Assembly (NCBI GenBank): GCA_032768795.1
Contig: CP136490.1
Location: forward strand, 7,626,001 to 7,690,000
DNA length: 64,000 nt
Source of the DNA: Tremella fuciformis
Lineage: Eukaryota > Basidiomycota > Tremellomycetes > Tremellales > Tremellaceae
Direction: 5' to 3'
Shown here: positions 24,049-35,487 of the stretch, in pieces
Numbering within the stretch: position 1 is the first letter of the stretch
Layout of the letters: every line of letters starts with the position of its first letter
Notes under the pieces: model-generated
The model's input: the letters and a program-made list of their open reading frames with translations, nothing else
Databases searched by the model: none
What the model was told of the DNA's origin: nothing
Position numbers and translations under genes: made by a program

Positions 24049-25567
24049 TCATGAGAATCGCTTGTACGCATGCTTCTCGTACTCGACCGTCTTTCTTCTC
24101 CTGCGCGTAGGGAGCTGGGGCACGCGAGGCTCGACAAGACCGCGTTTCTGCAGCGCCAAGAACCGGTCTTTGAACAAGTTGCCCTCAGGCTGTGATGTCA
24201 GATCGCGACCAAAATGGAAAAGCATTTCGACCCACCTTGACCTGTCTCAGTGTCTCGGCGAGGTCCTCGCCCAACTGCACCTCGACCGCACTCTTCTTGA
24301 TTCGGTGCTTGCCAATCTTCTCGCCGCCTTGCAAGCCCAGCCGCTCGCGTTCGCGCTTGGCCAGCCTGCTCAGCCGTTCCGCCTCGCGCATCTCCTTGTG
24401 CTTCTGCTCGGCCGACTTCGCCGTGCCCTTGGCGCTGTTCAAGTCGCGCAGCATCTGCCTCTTGACCTTTTCAAGCTGCGCCAGGCGAGCTTCTTCTTTG
24501 GCACGCAGTGCTTTATTCCTCTGCGCCTGCGTCTTGCGCCCTGGCATCTTGCGCACCATTCTCTCTTCTTGCACTTCCTCCTCGAGATCAGACTCGTCGG
24601 CGTTCGGCTCGCCCGGTCCGACGACCATCCCGTCGACGTGGTCTTCGCCCACGAGCGGCCGCTCGCGGTTCTCCACCGCCCTGCCGCGCTCGTCGATCAG
24701 GCGCTCCAGCGCCTCGTCCCGCTCGAGCCGCTGTTTCTCCTCTTCGACCGCCAGGTCGATCAGCCGCTGATGGCTCTCCGCCTTGGGGTTGTACGATACC
24801 CCTCCGTCGGGCTTGAGGGCAGATCGTTCCGCCTCCAGGTGACTGACGTGCATGTCGCGCAGCTGCTTGACCGTTTTCGGCGTCTTGACTCGTGCTTTAT
24901 GCATCGCTTCTTCGCCATAGCCACCTGGGGCGGTGACGGGAACTTCCGCTTGCTCCCATGCGTCTTCCAGACCCTGTCCAGCTGACAGAGATTTGGAAGG
25001 ACCGGCGTTGGCCGTGGACCCGGTAGCGTTGGGTCCAAGGGCGTCTCGCAGCCGCCTCAGACGAGCTTTCTCGGCTTTCGAGACGGAGCTTTTAGTGTTC
25101 GTGACAGGTCGGGAGGAGAGAGAAGGGACGGCGGAGCGCTCGTTGAGGACTGCAAGGGACCGTAGTGGTTTGGGTGCCCGTCGTAGCTTCCTGGCGACTG
25201 CAGCATCAGCATATGCCATACGTCCAGTGGCGAAGTGGCTCACCTTCCACATCCCCAGTGGTGTCGATGGTGAACAGCTCAGCGTCGGTTTTCTTGCGCA
25301 CAGGGCCCCTGGATATCAGCATGACAGCCGAGTTATTTGTGTCAAGACACACCCCGTCACCCTTTCTTCCTCCCTCGCCTGCTCCAAACCCTCCTCGATA
25401 TCCGCGATATCGATGTTCTTGCGCCATGCCTTCTTGCCCTTTCTCGAGGACTGGCCGGGCTGGGAGGGCGCCCCAAGGTCCGTCTTGCTCGCAGACACTT
25501 TGCTCAGTTCGGTCGGGCGGGCGTAAGGTTTTCTCTGCCCCTTCGAGGACGACGCTACGGGTGCCAT
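24049..25567 (-). CDS. NOP53: Nop53 (GLTSCR2-like) ribosome biogenesis factor
   Basis: The start MAPVASSSKGQRKPYARP at 25567 precedes the family motif SRKGKKAWRKNIDI. The remaining parts are KKTDAELFTIDTTGDVE, KTVKQLRDMHVSHLEAE, the conserved SYNPKAESHQRLIDLAVEEE, a long charged coiled-coil (KTQAQRNKALRAKEEARLAQ), and, after a last intron, EGNLFKDRFLALQKRGLVEP. The stop is at 24049-24051. Nop53 acts in the nucleolus on 60S subunit maturation, recruiting the exosome and Mtr4 to pre-27S/7S rRNA. At least three introns. It diverges from the mitoribosomal mS29 gene with only 181 bases between start codons. Confidence 0.9.
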
Positions 25568-25748
25568 TTTGGTAACCTGTAAGGATAATGCTGCTTGAAA
25601 GACCAGACTGGCTTCGGTCTCTTTGACTTTTTGATATTTCGCGAGACATTTCTCGACTTTATCCCGAAATGTCGGTTCATGATGGACCAGCGATTTGGCG
25701 AGTCCCAGGAAAGACGGTCTATCCGGAACTTCGCGATCTTCCAGCACG

Positions 25749-27445
25749 ATGAGCGCATTGGCGAGACCTTACGCTCTCGCGAGAGTGGCCAGCACTTCAG
25801 CAAGCTCGAGCTCCCGAGCTCTGAGCACGTCTGCGCCTCTCTTGGCTCCGAAAGCCAAAGCTCGTGAGCCTTTTGTGCTCCGTCTAGCATGAAGACTGAC
25901 TCGTAGCTGTCAAGAAGCCAGCGCAGAAGAAACGCGCAGTCGCATTTCAGCGTGCTAAGCCCGGCCAAGCGTCTGGGTCAGGTAGCGGCGGGGCTCGCAG
26001 CTCGGTAAGTGTCTGCTTGATTTGCGTCCGATTGATACTGACGGGCAGAATGTGACGCTGCGATACTCTGACGCACGGCCGCCACCTGATCTGAGCGACC
26101 TCACGGTCCTGCATCCCGTAAGCTGCTGTAACTGACTCCGTCGTCAAAGCTTACCGAGAAGGAAGCGGTCGTACCGAAGAATGTGGGCAAAGCAGCCACT
26201 ATACCGAAGAGCACCTGGGAGAAACTCCGGACACTAGGCCTGCCACGGCGGATAGAGAAAGAGGTGCAGCTAGACTTCGGCCGACACGAGCCATCAGCTG
26301 ACACTGTAGCTGTCCGAGAGCGGCGGTCCTGCGTGTGTGGTGCGGCAGTCCACGGTCAACCTTCGGAGTCGGCTAGAGAAGGCGAAGGAAGGGAGCAGCA
26401 AAGCCTCCCGATTTGTCCTCAGTCAGTTGCGTTAAAGGAAGCGATGTAGCTGACGAGCAGCCGGGTCTAGAGGGAGCGGCAAGTCTGTGCTACAGATGCA
26501 GGCGGTCTCGTACGCCTTGGAGAGCGGCTGGATTGTGCTGTCCATCCCGAGAGGTTTATCCGTCGCTCAGGAGAAGGGACCATATTGACGCACAGCGAGC
26601 GAATGGATCGACTCGTCGTACCCTTACGCCTACGACGCCTCGTCGAAGACGTTCCACCAACCCTCTCTCGCCGCGCACCTGCTGGGCAAACTGCTCGCTG
26701 TGAACGAGGACAAGGTCTCGAGCGTCCCGATCGAAGGAGGATCCGTCACTGTCGACGGCTCGAGCGTGTCAGCCGAGAGCCTGGCTCAGCTCTGCCGAGC
26801 CGGGCAGAGAGACGAGAAGCTCTCCGTTGGAGTCCTGGAGCAGGTCATGGACTTGTTGGCGGCGCAGACTCGGTGAGCCACCCGGCAATTCGTGCGGATT
26901 GAAGCTGACTGCCAGGTATCCCGTCTTGCTCGCCGTCGACGAGGCACAGGCGCTCTTCTCGCGATCAGAGTACCACAGCCCCCAATTCGAGGCGCTGGAG
27001 GCATACCACCTCTCCACCCCCTTGCTCGTACTCGACTACCTGACCGGCCGCAAAGCTTTCGTACGCTCTCCTGCATTGCTAGAGCGAGACACGTGCTGAT
27101 CCCAAGAACCGCGGCGCTGTCCTTGCATCATTGTCCCACTCCACCCCGTCCCTCCCCATCCCCGTCGCACTCATCTCCGCCCTGCAGCTGCCTACCGCCC
27201 GACCGGTACTCACGCCGTACACCCCGCTCGACGCTACGCACGTAGCACATGCCTCGTCGGGGCTGGAGCAGATCCCCGTCGGGCCCCTGAGTGGGCTCGA
27301 GGCCGCGGGGGCATTCGAGATTCTGAATCGCAAGGGCTGGGTGGCGCCTTCGGACGAGACGTTCTTCGGCGCACTGGCCGCGTCGTCTGGCAACGCCGGC
27401 GAGTTTGTAAGGGGACTCCACAGAACCCAACAGGTACTAGCATGA
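25749..27445 (+). CDS. mitochondrial small-subunit ribosomal protein mS29 (DAP3/Rsm23)
   Basis: The N terminus MSALARPYALARVASTSASS with SSRALSTSAPLLAPKAKA is Arg/Ser/Ala-rich, a typical matrix targeting sequence. KEAVVPKNVGKAATIP follows, then the Walker A motif TGSRGSGKS (about 26459-26485), YALESGWIVLSIPRA, WIDSSYPYAYDAS with TFHQPSLAAHLLGK, and the Walker B-like YPVLLAVDEAQALFSRSEY. The C-terminal part is LEAYHLSTPLLVLDYL and a winged region to the stop at 27443-27445. This GTP-binding protein belongs to the mitochondrial 28S/37S ribosomal subunit. It has six or so introns, several ending in consensus CTGACNNNCAG-type acceptors. Family assignment is firm. Confidence 0.9.
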
Positions 27446-27588
27446 AGCATGAGAAGTACGAGCACATGATGCATAATTTGACCTGCTCAGGCTACTTCAC
27501 CGGAATCGTACAAGTCCGACACGTACAACACCACCCCAGACTGTCTCTGCTCTGAATGCTGCGTGCTTCGCCGGGGAGGGCGCAGTAG

Positions 27589-29184
27589 CTAGTACTTTGC
27601 CTTGCCGCCGACCGCGCCAACGCCTTCCAGGTGGCCCATGAGGTCGGTGGTCAAAAAGTCGCTCGGCCACTGGGCGCCGACCTGGCTGAGCATGTACTCC
27701 GAAGCGATCTTGACGTGGGCCTCGTTGATCCCTGGCAGGGAAGCGACCTTGGCGCTCTCCTCTTCGAAGATGGGTTTGAGAGAGGAGGGCGTGATGGCTT
27801 GGCCGGAAGAGGTCTTGGAGCCGTACTTGCACCATTGCCACAGCTGCACACGGGCAATCTCGGCGGTGGCCGCGTCTTCCTACGGGTCTCAGCTGATTCT
27901 CCGGATACTTCAAGCAGCTGACCATGAGGTTGTTGATGGGCACACAGCCGTTTCCTGATATCCAGGCGGCGCAGTAAGACAGAGCGCTGAGCGTCAGCTT
28001 CAACTTCTTGACAAGCTAGGAATCCAGCTCACGCAGAGATGTTGTCCCGCACACCCTGGTCGGTGATTTTACCAGGGACAGACGGGTCGGCAATCTGCTT
28101 GTCGGTGACAGTGACATCTTCGCGGCGAATGTGGTACTGCACGTCAGCTCTATAAGAGTCTCACAGAAGCGAGCTGACCTGGTTCGGACCGCGCATGTGC
28201 TCATCGAACACCTTCATGGCGATGGGAATGAGCGCGGGGTGTGCGACCCAAGTGCCGTCGTGACCGGCGGTGACCTCGCGCTCCTTGTCCGCACGGACCT
28301 TGGCCATGGCCTTGTCGTTGGCGGCGGGGTCGTTCTTGATGGGAATCTGAGCGGACATACCGCCCATCGCGGCGACCTTGCGCCTGTCGCGTCAGGTTAG
28401 CGAGGATGCATAGAGGGTAGACTCACTTGTGACAGGTCTGGATGAGGAGGCGCACATAGGCGTCCATGAAGGGTACAGTCATGGTAACATCTCCCCTGTC
28501 GGGGAAGACGGCCTTCTTGCTCGCCCTCTGCTTCTTGATGCTAGATAAATTAGCATCAGTAGCGAATGATGTCAGGGGTGACTCACAAGCTGAAGATGTA
28601 GTCCCATCGACCGCAGTTGAGTCCCGCCGAGTGCTCGCGCAGCTCGTAGAGGATCTCCTCCATCTGGAACGCCGCGGGGAGAGTCTCAATCAAGACCGTC
28701 GCTCGCGCGCAGCCCTGCGGGACGCCAAGCTTGGACGTGGACAGGGCAATGACATCGTTCCAGAGCCTGGCCTCGAGGTGGTGCTCCATCTTGGGGAGGT
28801 AGAAGTAGGGGCCGAAACCACGGCGGACGAGCTCGGCGGCGTTGTGGAAGAAGTAGAGGCCGAAATCGAAGAGCGAGCCCGACATGGGCTGGCCGTCAAT
28901 GAGGAGGCGCGGCTCGTCGAGGTGCCACCCGCGCGGGCGGACTAGCAGGACAGCGGGCTTGTCGACGAGCTTGTACTGCTTGCCGTTGGTCTCAAAGTCG
29001 ATCTGGCGTCTGGGGGTCAGCGAGACATAAAGGCACTGGGGGTGGCTCGCCTAATGGCGTCGTAGAGGTTCTTCTGCCCGTGCACCATGTTGGACCATGT
29101 GGGCGAGTTGGAGTCTGAGCCTCAGCATACAGTCTGACGCTTCGCCAAGAGGGCAGCTCACCCTCGAAATCTGCCATGAAGGTC

Positions 29185-29219
<35 letters not shown>

Positions 29220-29561
29220 CCGGTCGGTCGGGCCAGTGATTTCGACCCGGCGATCTTCGAGCCCAGGAGCCGGCGGCGCACATGACCAAGAGGGCGACGA
29301 GCGGACGTCGGCGGTCTCAGGGAGGAAGGTGAGAGGTTTGCCCTGGAGGTCAGCCCAGCATCTGACATGACGGCGGCGAGGACGGGGTCGCACCTTGTCC
29401 AGCTCCGCCTGGACGGCCTTGCGCGCCTCCAAGAGCTCCTTGCGGCGCTTGTCGAATGTCCGATGGAGGACAGTGAGGAATTCCACCGCGGGCGTGGAGA
29501 GGATCTCCTCGGCGCCTTGAGGCGGGGGAAGGGTGAAGTGTACACCGGCAACAGAGGTCAT
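27589..29561 (-). CDS. malate synthase (glyoxylate cycle)
   Basis: The start [19 protein letters not shown] at 29561 is followed by [20 protein letters not shown], then [20 protein letters not shown] with [29 protein letters not shown] (the catalytic Arg region), [57 protein letters not shown] and, near the C terminus, [20 protein letters not shown]. It condenses glyoxylate and acetyl-CoA to malate for growth on C2 compounds and fatty acids. About eight short introns. The protein ends GGKAKY, so the usual fungal peroxisomal SKL tail is absent. A good TATA box lies 122 bases upstream. Confidence 0.93.
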
Positions 29562-29683
29562 ATCGAGGGAAGCGAGCGCAGTGGGCGGGTGTCAGGAGGT
29601 GGTGGTTGAGATAAGAGCTGAGCTGGAGTTGGTTCGGGTGCGGCTGACTCGGTTGGTGGGCAAGCTGTGCTCGCGGGAGGAAG

Positions 29684-29691
29684 TATATATA
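29684..29691 (-). promoter_or_regulatory. TATA box for malate synthase
   Basis: TATATATA at 29684-29691, inside GTATATATAC, lies about 122 bases upstream of the malate synthase ATG at 29561, a sensible distance for a strongly regulated fungal gene. It is the clearest TATA element in the neighbourhood. Confidence 0.5.
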
Positions 29692-30195
29692 CGCCTGACC
29701 CGCTCTCTGCTCTCTCTACTATCGAGTTGAACGGGGCTCCGGCAGGATGAGATATTGGAAAATGTCTGAACAGCATCCATCCATCTACAACTTGAGGGCG
29801 GACCTGCCGCTCTCTTTGGTCCGACTTGGTCGGCTATTGATTTATTCCCGGTTCCTGAACGTGGGTCAAAAGTGGAGGCAACGTTTCAGAGCGGCAATGT
29901 TCGGGATTCCGTCTCCTTCCCGCCTCCACTTGGTTGACCCACGAACGAGCATGAAGCAACATGATATGCATATGCAGTTGCGGATAGCCGATGTTTCGTC
30001 ATAAACCAACATGCTAAGTTCGTTGCAAGGGAAGCCAAGAAATACCGGGTCTCACTCACTCCAGGCTCCGCGGCCGGGAGCAAGCTTTTCGTCTTGTCGG
30101 TTCGTATATACGAAATTGTCCTTTGGCGACCTGATTCCTACTGCCTTCTCATCCCATCCGTTCACTTCCGTTTCATCGTTCCTCGTCCTGACAAC
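29692..30195. other. intergenic
   Basis: No gene seen. It contains the distal malate synthase promoter and the 3' UTR of the minus-strand coiled-coil gene that ends at 30196. Confidence 0.4.
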
Positions 30196-32679
30196 CTATG
30201 GGACTCGCGGTCCCGGACTCTGGCTCGTGGGAGGCGTGGCCAGACCCCACGGGCTCGAGCCTCTCCCCCTCTGATCGCTGCTTGTACGCCGCATCGCCAT
30301 CTCGCTCAGCCTTGCAATCTCCGCCGTCTGCGCAGGGGTATGAGCGATGGAGGCGAACATGGGCTGGAAGTTCTCGTCCTTCCAGTCTTGGGCTTCCACG
30401 ATACTGCTCTGGATGAGCTCTTTGGCGTTCGCCACACCGGCGACATTCGTCGAGATGGCCAGATCAGGGAGGGATCGCGGCTCGGTGATCGATGTCCTCG
30501 TCGACGGATTTTCGGGATCATTGCTTGACAGAGAACCGTCGGATAGCTGATCTTCACGCTCCCTATCCTCTGTGTCTTGACATTCCAATTTGCCATTGCC
30601 CGGTGGAATCGCAAGGTCTTGAGCCTTAGACTGAGGGCTGGGACTTCGAGCCCTGTCCGAGGTGCCATTCTGCGTCGGCTCAGGAGAAGGAATGACAGGT
30701 CCCGTAAAGCTCGATGTCCCCTTTGCCCGATCGACAGCCCCGATCCCCAGCCCATTCAGCCCGTTCTTTTCCCCGTCCCCTTGCTGTGAGCCTTCCTGGC
30801 CTTCGGCGATCGGTTCTCTCGAGTCGCCGGAATCCGAATCCTCCACTCGAGCTGGCTTCTTCTTCATGACAGACGACTCGATGCTCATGCGACGCAGATC
30901 CGCCGCAGATAATCCATTTTGGGCAGCTGGGAGGGCCAATCCGCCATTGGGTAGACCCATACCCATGTCCGAGGGGTAAGGAGTATGTATCCCGCTTGGC
31001 GAAGGAGATGGTACCATGCCACTCATCCCAGGCGTCAACGGGCCCGCCAGCCCAGCAAGGGATCCGTCTTCGGTCGTTGACGCGCGTCGGTAAGGCGAAG
31101 GCGAATGCGAGTGTGGCTGGGACGGGTAATGCGGATGAAGCATTGGAGAAGGATACATTCCAGGCGAGGGGTAGGGATGGTACATTGGCGGATTGCGATT
31201 CTGCATCGTTATGGGAGATGGGGTGAATTGCGCGTTGTATGGCGATGGCGGAGGAAGTGGTGATTGCTGTGCCAAGATATGTGGAGGGATGGTCATTGGT
31301 ATCGATGGTGTCGGAGGGGGAATAGCTCTTCCAGCCTCTCTTGCAATCGATTCAAGAGCGTTCAGTCGACCGATTGCGGCAGAATACATCTGGCTCAGCT
31401 GTCCCAGGCGGTTGGTCATCTAACTATCAGTCTGCAAAGAGAGTGACGTATAAGGACTCACCTCGGCTTCTCTCCGTCGAGCCTCATTGTCAGCCCGAGT
31501 ATGCGACCGGCGAATCCGGTCGATGTCCTGGCGGAGTGAATCCTCGACGGCTTTGGCTTTCGACGCCCCTTCGCGAGCTCTCGCTTCCTCCGCTTTGGCC
31601 AAACCGATCTCGGCGCGCAAGCTGTCGATCAAACGATCTCGCTCCTCCAAGATCACGTCAAACTCTGGTTGGCCCGTCTTGATCTCGGATACTCTCCTCG
31701 AGTGCCGTTTCGAGGGCTCAGAGGGTCGGGTCGAAGAATGCTCATTAGAAGCTGATGTACGAGATGGCGACGCAGGTGGAGGACGAATGGATGATTCGGC
31801 CCCGATTGTGCGATTGAGGAGAGCAGCCGGGGGAGGGGTGCCTTTTGATTTCGCCTTGTTCTTCTTCTTCTTCGCAGGGGAGAGATAAGATGCTGGAAGA
31901 TAGCCCTCTTCGGGTATTATAGACCACCCGTCCGACTTTGGGGGGGTAATTCCATTCGCCTTTGAGCTGGATGACCCGGCGACAGAGTGAGTCTCGTCCG
32001 CGGAGGCAGAGGCGGCGTCGGAAGAATCGAGAACAGCCAGCCGAGAAGGTCCCGCGAGTGGTGAGGCAGGGAGTGGGATGTCCCATGGATTAGGGCTGGA
32101 CGGCCTCGTCGAAGAAGCCTCGGCAGGAGTCTTGGAAGTCTCCGCCTCCTGCGTAGGTGCGCGGAGGAGTATCGCCGGTGCACGAGGGACGTCGTCGTTG
32201 TCTGCAGCAGGGGCTGACAGAATCTCGTTGTCCGACGCCTTTGTTGTCTCCTCGACGCCACTCGCCTTTGCTATTGGGGGCTGTGCAACAATCGATTCCG
32301 GCAGTCGCAGGACCGATCCTTTCCTCTTCTTCGCGACATCTTTCTTCTTCTCCTTGGGTTTCTCCTTGGCCTTCGGTGAAGATGAATCTTGAGTCTCCCC
32401 AGCACTGTCTTCCATCGAGATGAGCTCCTTCTCACTCCGCTTGCGAAGCCGTTCCCGGCGCCCAAGCTGCCAACGCTCCAGTGGCGTTCGAACGATGAAC
32501 CACACGGCGCCGATGGCGAGGACGATGGTGCAGATGAGAAGCTGGCCGCGCCACGAGGCGATGAAGGTGAATGTGCCCGCGGATATGAGGGGAAATGCGG
32601 GCTGGTAAGCCGACGAGGGCTGGGTGGATCGGCGGACACGAGGAGTCTCGCGAAGGTAGTTTGGCGAAGCGGCCGACAT
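30196..32679 (-). CDS. single-pass membrane coiled-coil protein, 813 aa, function unknown
   Basis: Two exons, 32679-31462 and 31419-30196, joined by a 42-nt intron in phase 0. After about 35 residues there is one strong hydrophobic segment (about residues 33-61, SAGTFTFIASWRGQLLICTI then VLAIGAVWFIV), followed by basic residues (RWQLGRRERLRKRSEKE), suggesting a signal anchor with a cytosolic or nuclear bulk. A Lys/Glu-rich disordered region follows, then a coiled-coil (EFDVILEERDRLIDSLRAEI through NEARRREAE) that crosses the intron (LGQLSQMYSAAIGRLNALES), and a long Pro/Ser/Tyr-rich tail. I recognise no named family; this design resembles tethering or nuclear-envelope proteins, which is only a guess. 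Confidence 0.75.
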
Positions 32680-34175
32680 GGCGGTGAGAGTAGATGCAAG
32701 GCGGGGAAGTAGCAGACACTATATCGCTATCATCAAGCTGAGGCGTGAGCGGCGTGCGAGTGGAAGGCGAAGCCTGAACAAGCTGCAGATGAGATGAGAG
32801 GGCGAGGTGAAGCGGTGGGTTTCCCCACCTCGACGACAAAAGGGCCAGACGGAAGGGGACTAGGGCCTGACGAGGGATTGAACAGCTCCTCGTGAAGCTC
32901 AGATGGACGATCGACACGAGGTCAAGCGTCGAGGCCGAAGAAGAACGAGTCTCAGCGACAAGACGAGCATGAAACGCTGGTCGAGTGCGGTGAAAGGACC
33001 CTTCAAACAGCAGGGAGTGGGGGAGGCAGGGGGCGGGCGGGCATGCATGCAAGGGAACTCACCAGACGGCGTGTCGAGCGAGGGCGACCTCACAAGCTTG
33101 TGAACAAGATGGAAGAGGTTTTGACGGTGCACCTGGTCGATGACCACTGCGGGGCTGTGCGTCCAGCTGGGCCTGCTTTCCCCCTTTCTCTCGTCACTGC
33201 CAAGAGAGCCTGCCAATGTGATGTGATGCGGCTCCTCCTTTCCTGCCATCCACTCGCACGCTTACCGAGGTGAGCGGTCAGATGTGCATGGAACGCTGCC
33301 GGGCGCCGTGTGGTCGTTGTCGGAGGGGAATAGGGGAGGGGGTGTCGACGACCTGGGGACTGACGATCGGGGGCAGTTCGAGGTATCGAAGTGACGTCGA
33401 GGTGGTGACCAAAGGGAGCTGGACGAGCGTCGTACGAAGACAAGAGGAAGAAAGAGACAAGTAATGACAGAGTGACGCGATGTCGGGTGATGCTATGAGA
33501 GCTATTCCATTCCTGCGACAAAGAATACAATGAAACCACTCTTGGGTATTTCAAGCTCGATCCGGTGCTTTGGCCGACCACATGCCCGCCTAGAGAGTCC
33601 CATCAGGGACCACGAACAGTCGGACCCGAGCGGTGCACATTCCGGCCGCGTGACGTGGACTAACATTGCCCACCTTGGCTCGGCGGCATTGTGAGTCTGA
33701 TAAGGGTGATGGGAGCCCCGCAGCGATGATGCCCGGCTTTGGCAGGCGTGTGTGCACGCACGTTTCTTCTCAGAGAGCCAGACAGCCATTAACGTTACGA
33801 GACCCCTCCCAGAGCAACGGCCACGCCAAATCCTCTCCGTCATTGTCGACTGCAATTTCTTCACTCCATCTCCTACATCCAACATCCTTCCTTGTGCATA
33901 ATCAAACCTCTTACCGCTCACACGACAGCCAAAGGGAGTCCACAAAAGGCAAGAGGGGATCGACCTCTTTCCTTCGCGCCCGCCCTGCCCGGCCTTGGAT
34001 CACCAGCCAAGCTAACCGATAACGACATCTGTCCCTCCTCTGTTGCACTCCCGTCCCCTCCCCGCCGCTCTTCACCCGCTCGGTCGCGCCCTCGCCGCTA
34101 TCGACTCTCTGTTGACGGATCGCTTCTATCTTTCTTCCTTATCGGCGTTGCCACCGCCCTCACGCACATCCAGCC
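32680..34175. other. 1.5 kb divergent intergenic region
   Basis: This unusually long gap lies between the coiled-coil membrane protein (minus) and VTC1 (plus). Open frames of 100-200 codons occur on both strands (for example 33581-33090 minus), but composition and motifs do not look like protein. Long 5' leaders with introns for either gene could lie here. Confidence 0.4.
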
Positions 34176-34993
34176 ATGTCGACGCAGCCGTTGTTGCAGC
34201 GTACCGCCAAGAAGGTGCGTCGAGACAGCTCAATGACGTAGGAGACACCGCTGATCTGTGCTTTTCCGTCCTACTTGCCATTTCTTCCCCGCCCGCATGA
34301 CCCTCGTCGACCCCGCCTCGTCTCCCCTGCCCCCGCATCGTGTTGGCCCGACAGCGGATCGCACTTCCTGTACGCGTGGAACCAAAAGTGTTTTTCGCCA
34401 ATGAGTGAGTGGTCATCTCTTAAGAGTCGTTGGAATCGGGCCCGTCATGTCCGCCTTCTGGTCAACATGTCCTTGGAGATCTGTGCGAGTCGTGATGGTT
34501 AGGCAACTTTTAGAGGTGCCAAGATCCGCGCAAAAAGTTGTCTTGAAGAGTTCGCCCACATCGCGGTGGACCTCCGAATGATGGCTGGGAGGAAAGTGGT
34601 AGATGTCACAGAGCTAACCCCCAGGCGCACCTTCCTCTCCTGGCTGCACTTCGCAGTCGTCCTCGGCGGTCTCGCCGTCGGTCTCCTCAACTTTGGGACC
34701 GGAAATGTCGGCCTAATCAGCGCGGCGATGTACACCATCATCGGTCAGCTACGTCCAGCATGAATAGGCGCAGCTGACAAGCAGCCATGGGCGTCATGCT
34801 GTACGCACTGGTAGTGTACCAGATGCGAGCGAGGTCTATACGGTTGCGGACAGGAGCACCGTACGACGACCGCCTGGGTCCAGTGAGTTTTGCTTGGGTC
34901 CCAGGGTGCTTTCTGACGCGACAGACCGTCTTGTGCGTCTGCCTCTTGGCAGCTGTCATCACAAACTTCATCCTCAAGGCGGTATACGAGTGA
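34176..34993 (+). CDS. VTC1: Vtc1, vacuolar transporter chaperone subunit 1
   Basis: Exons give [13 protein letters not shown], then [37 protein letters not shown] with [38 protein letters not shown], and [20 protein letters not shown] to the stop at 34991-34993. This is the DUF202 fold with three membrane spans. The family motif [15 protein letters not shown] is complete. Vtc1 is part of the VTC complex that polymerises polyphosphate from ATP and moves it into the vacuole. Introns 1 and 2 (about 142 and 220 nt) are longer than most in this window. Length matches the family (about 120 residues). Confidence 0.93.
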
Positions 34994-35317
34994 GCAGTGA
35001 TAGGCTCTAGAGTGAATGCAGGTGGACTGCGCAATTGAGAGGAGTACCCAAGATGCCTGACCAGACAATGCATTGTCCCTCATTTCAGATCACTAGGCGT
35101 CGCTCTCTCGAGCCTATCTATATCTGCGGTCTCTTACGCTGAGGTTGCCCATTTGGTCCATTAGCGAGAGATGACCGGCTAGCAGTGCAGCGGGGTCGTG
35201 CTCGCGCTGCTCACAGGGCTCCCAGCCATGCATTCGAGATGCTCCCAGCTCGTAGTAGACCCGTGAGGCTACAACAGTGTGACTTGCACGGGTGCCGCTC
35301 TGCTGTGAGGCTCGGCA

Positions 35318-35323
35318 TATAAT
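35318..35323 (+). promoter_or_regulatory. putative TATA box for profilin
   Basis: TATAAT at 35318-35323, within CATATAATATG, lies 165 bases upstream of the profilin ATG. The 494-base gap between VTC1 and profilin otherwise shows no gene. Confidence 0.35.
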
Positions 35324-35487
35324 ATGTTCAGCGCCAAGGAGTTGCCACCGGACCGCCACACCCGCCCAGTGTGCGTCACCGGCCGCGTCCCTTTCCACCC
35401 CTTTCACAGTCTACCCCGTGTCCATATTTCTGCACGTCACTTGTACATTCCACTCCAGCTGCTGTGACCGCCTCACATACCGTACAA

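Noticed and set aside
24062..24985. 307-codon plus-strand open frame
   Set aside because: Antisense shadow of NOP53, whose family motifs are unmistakable on the minus strand.
33090..33581. 163-codon minus-strand ORF in the 1.5-kb gap near VTC1
   Set aside because: Low-complexity, Arg/Ser/Pro-rich, no motif; likely promoter or leader sequence.
34404..34623. C/D-box snoRNA inside the long VTC1 intron
   Set aside because: A TGATG-like sequence is present, but no matching D box, terminal stem or guide arrangement could be found.
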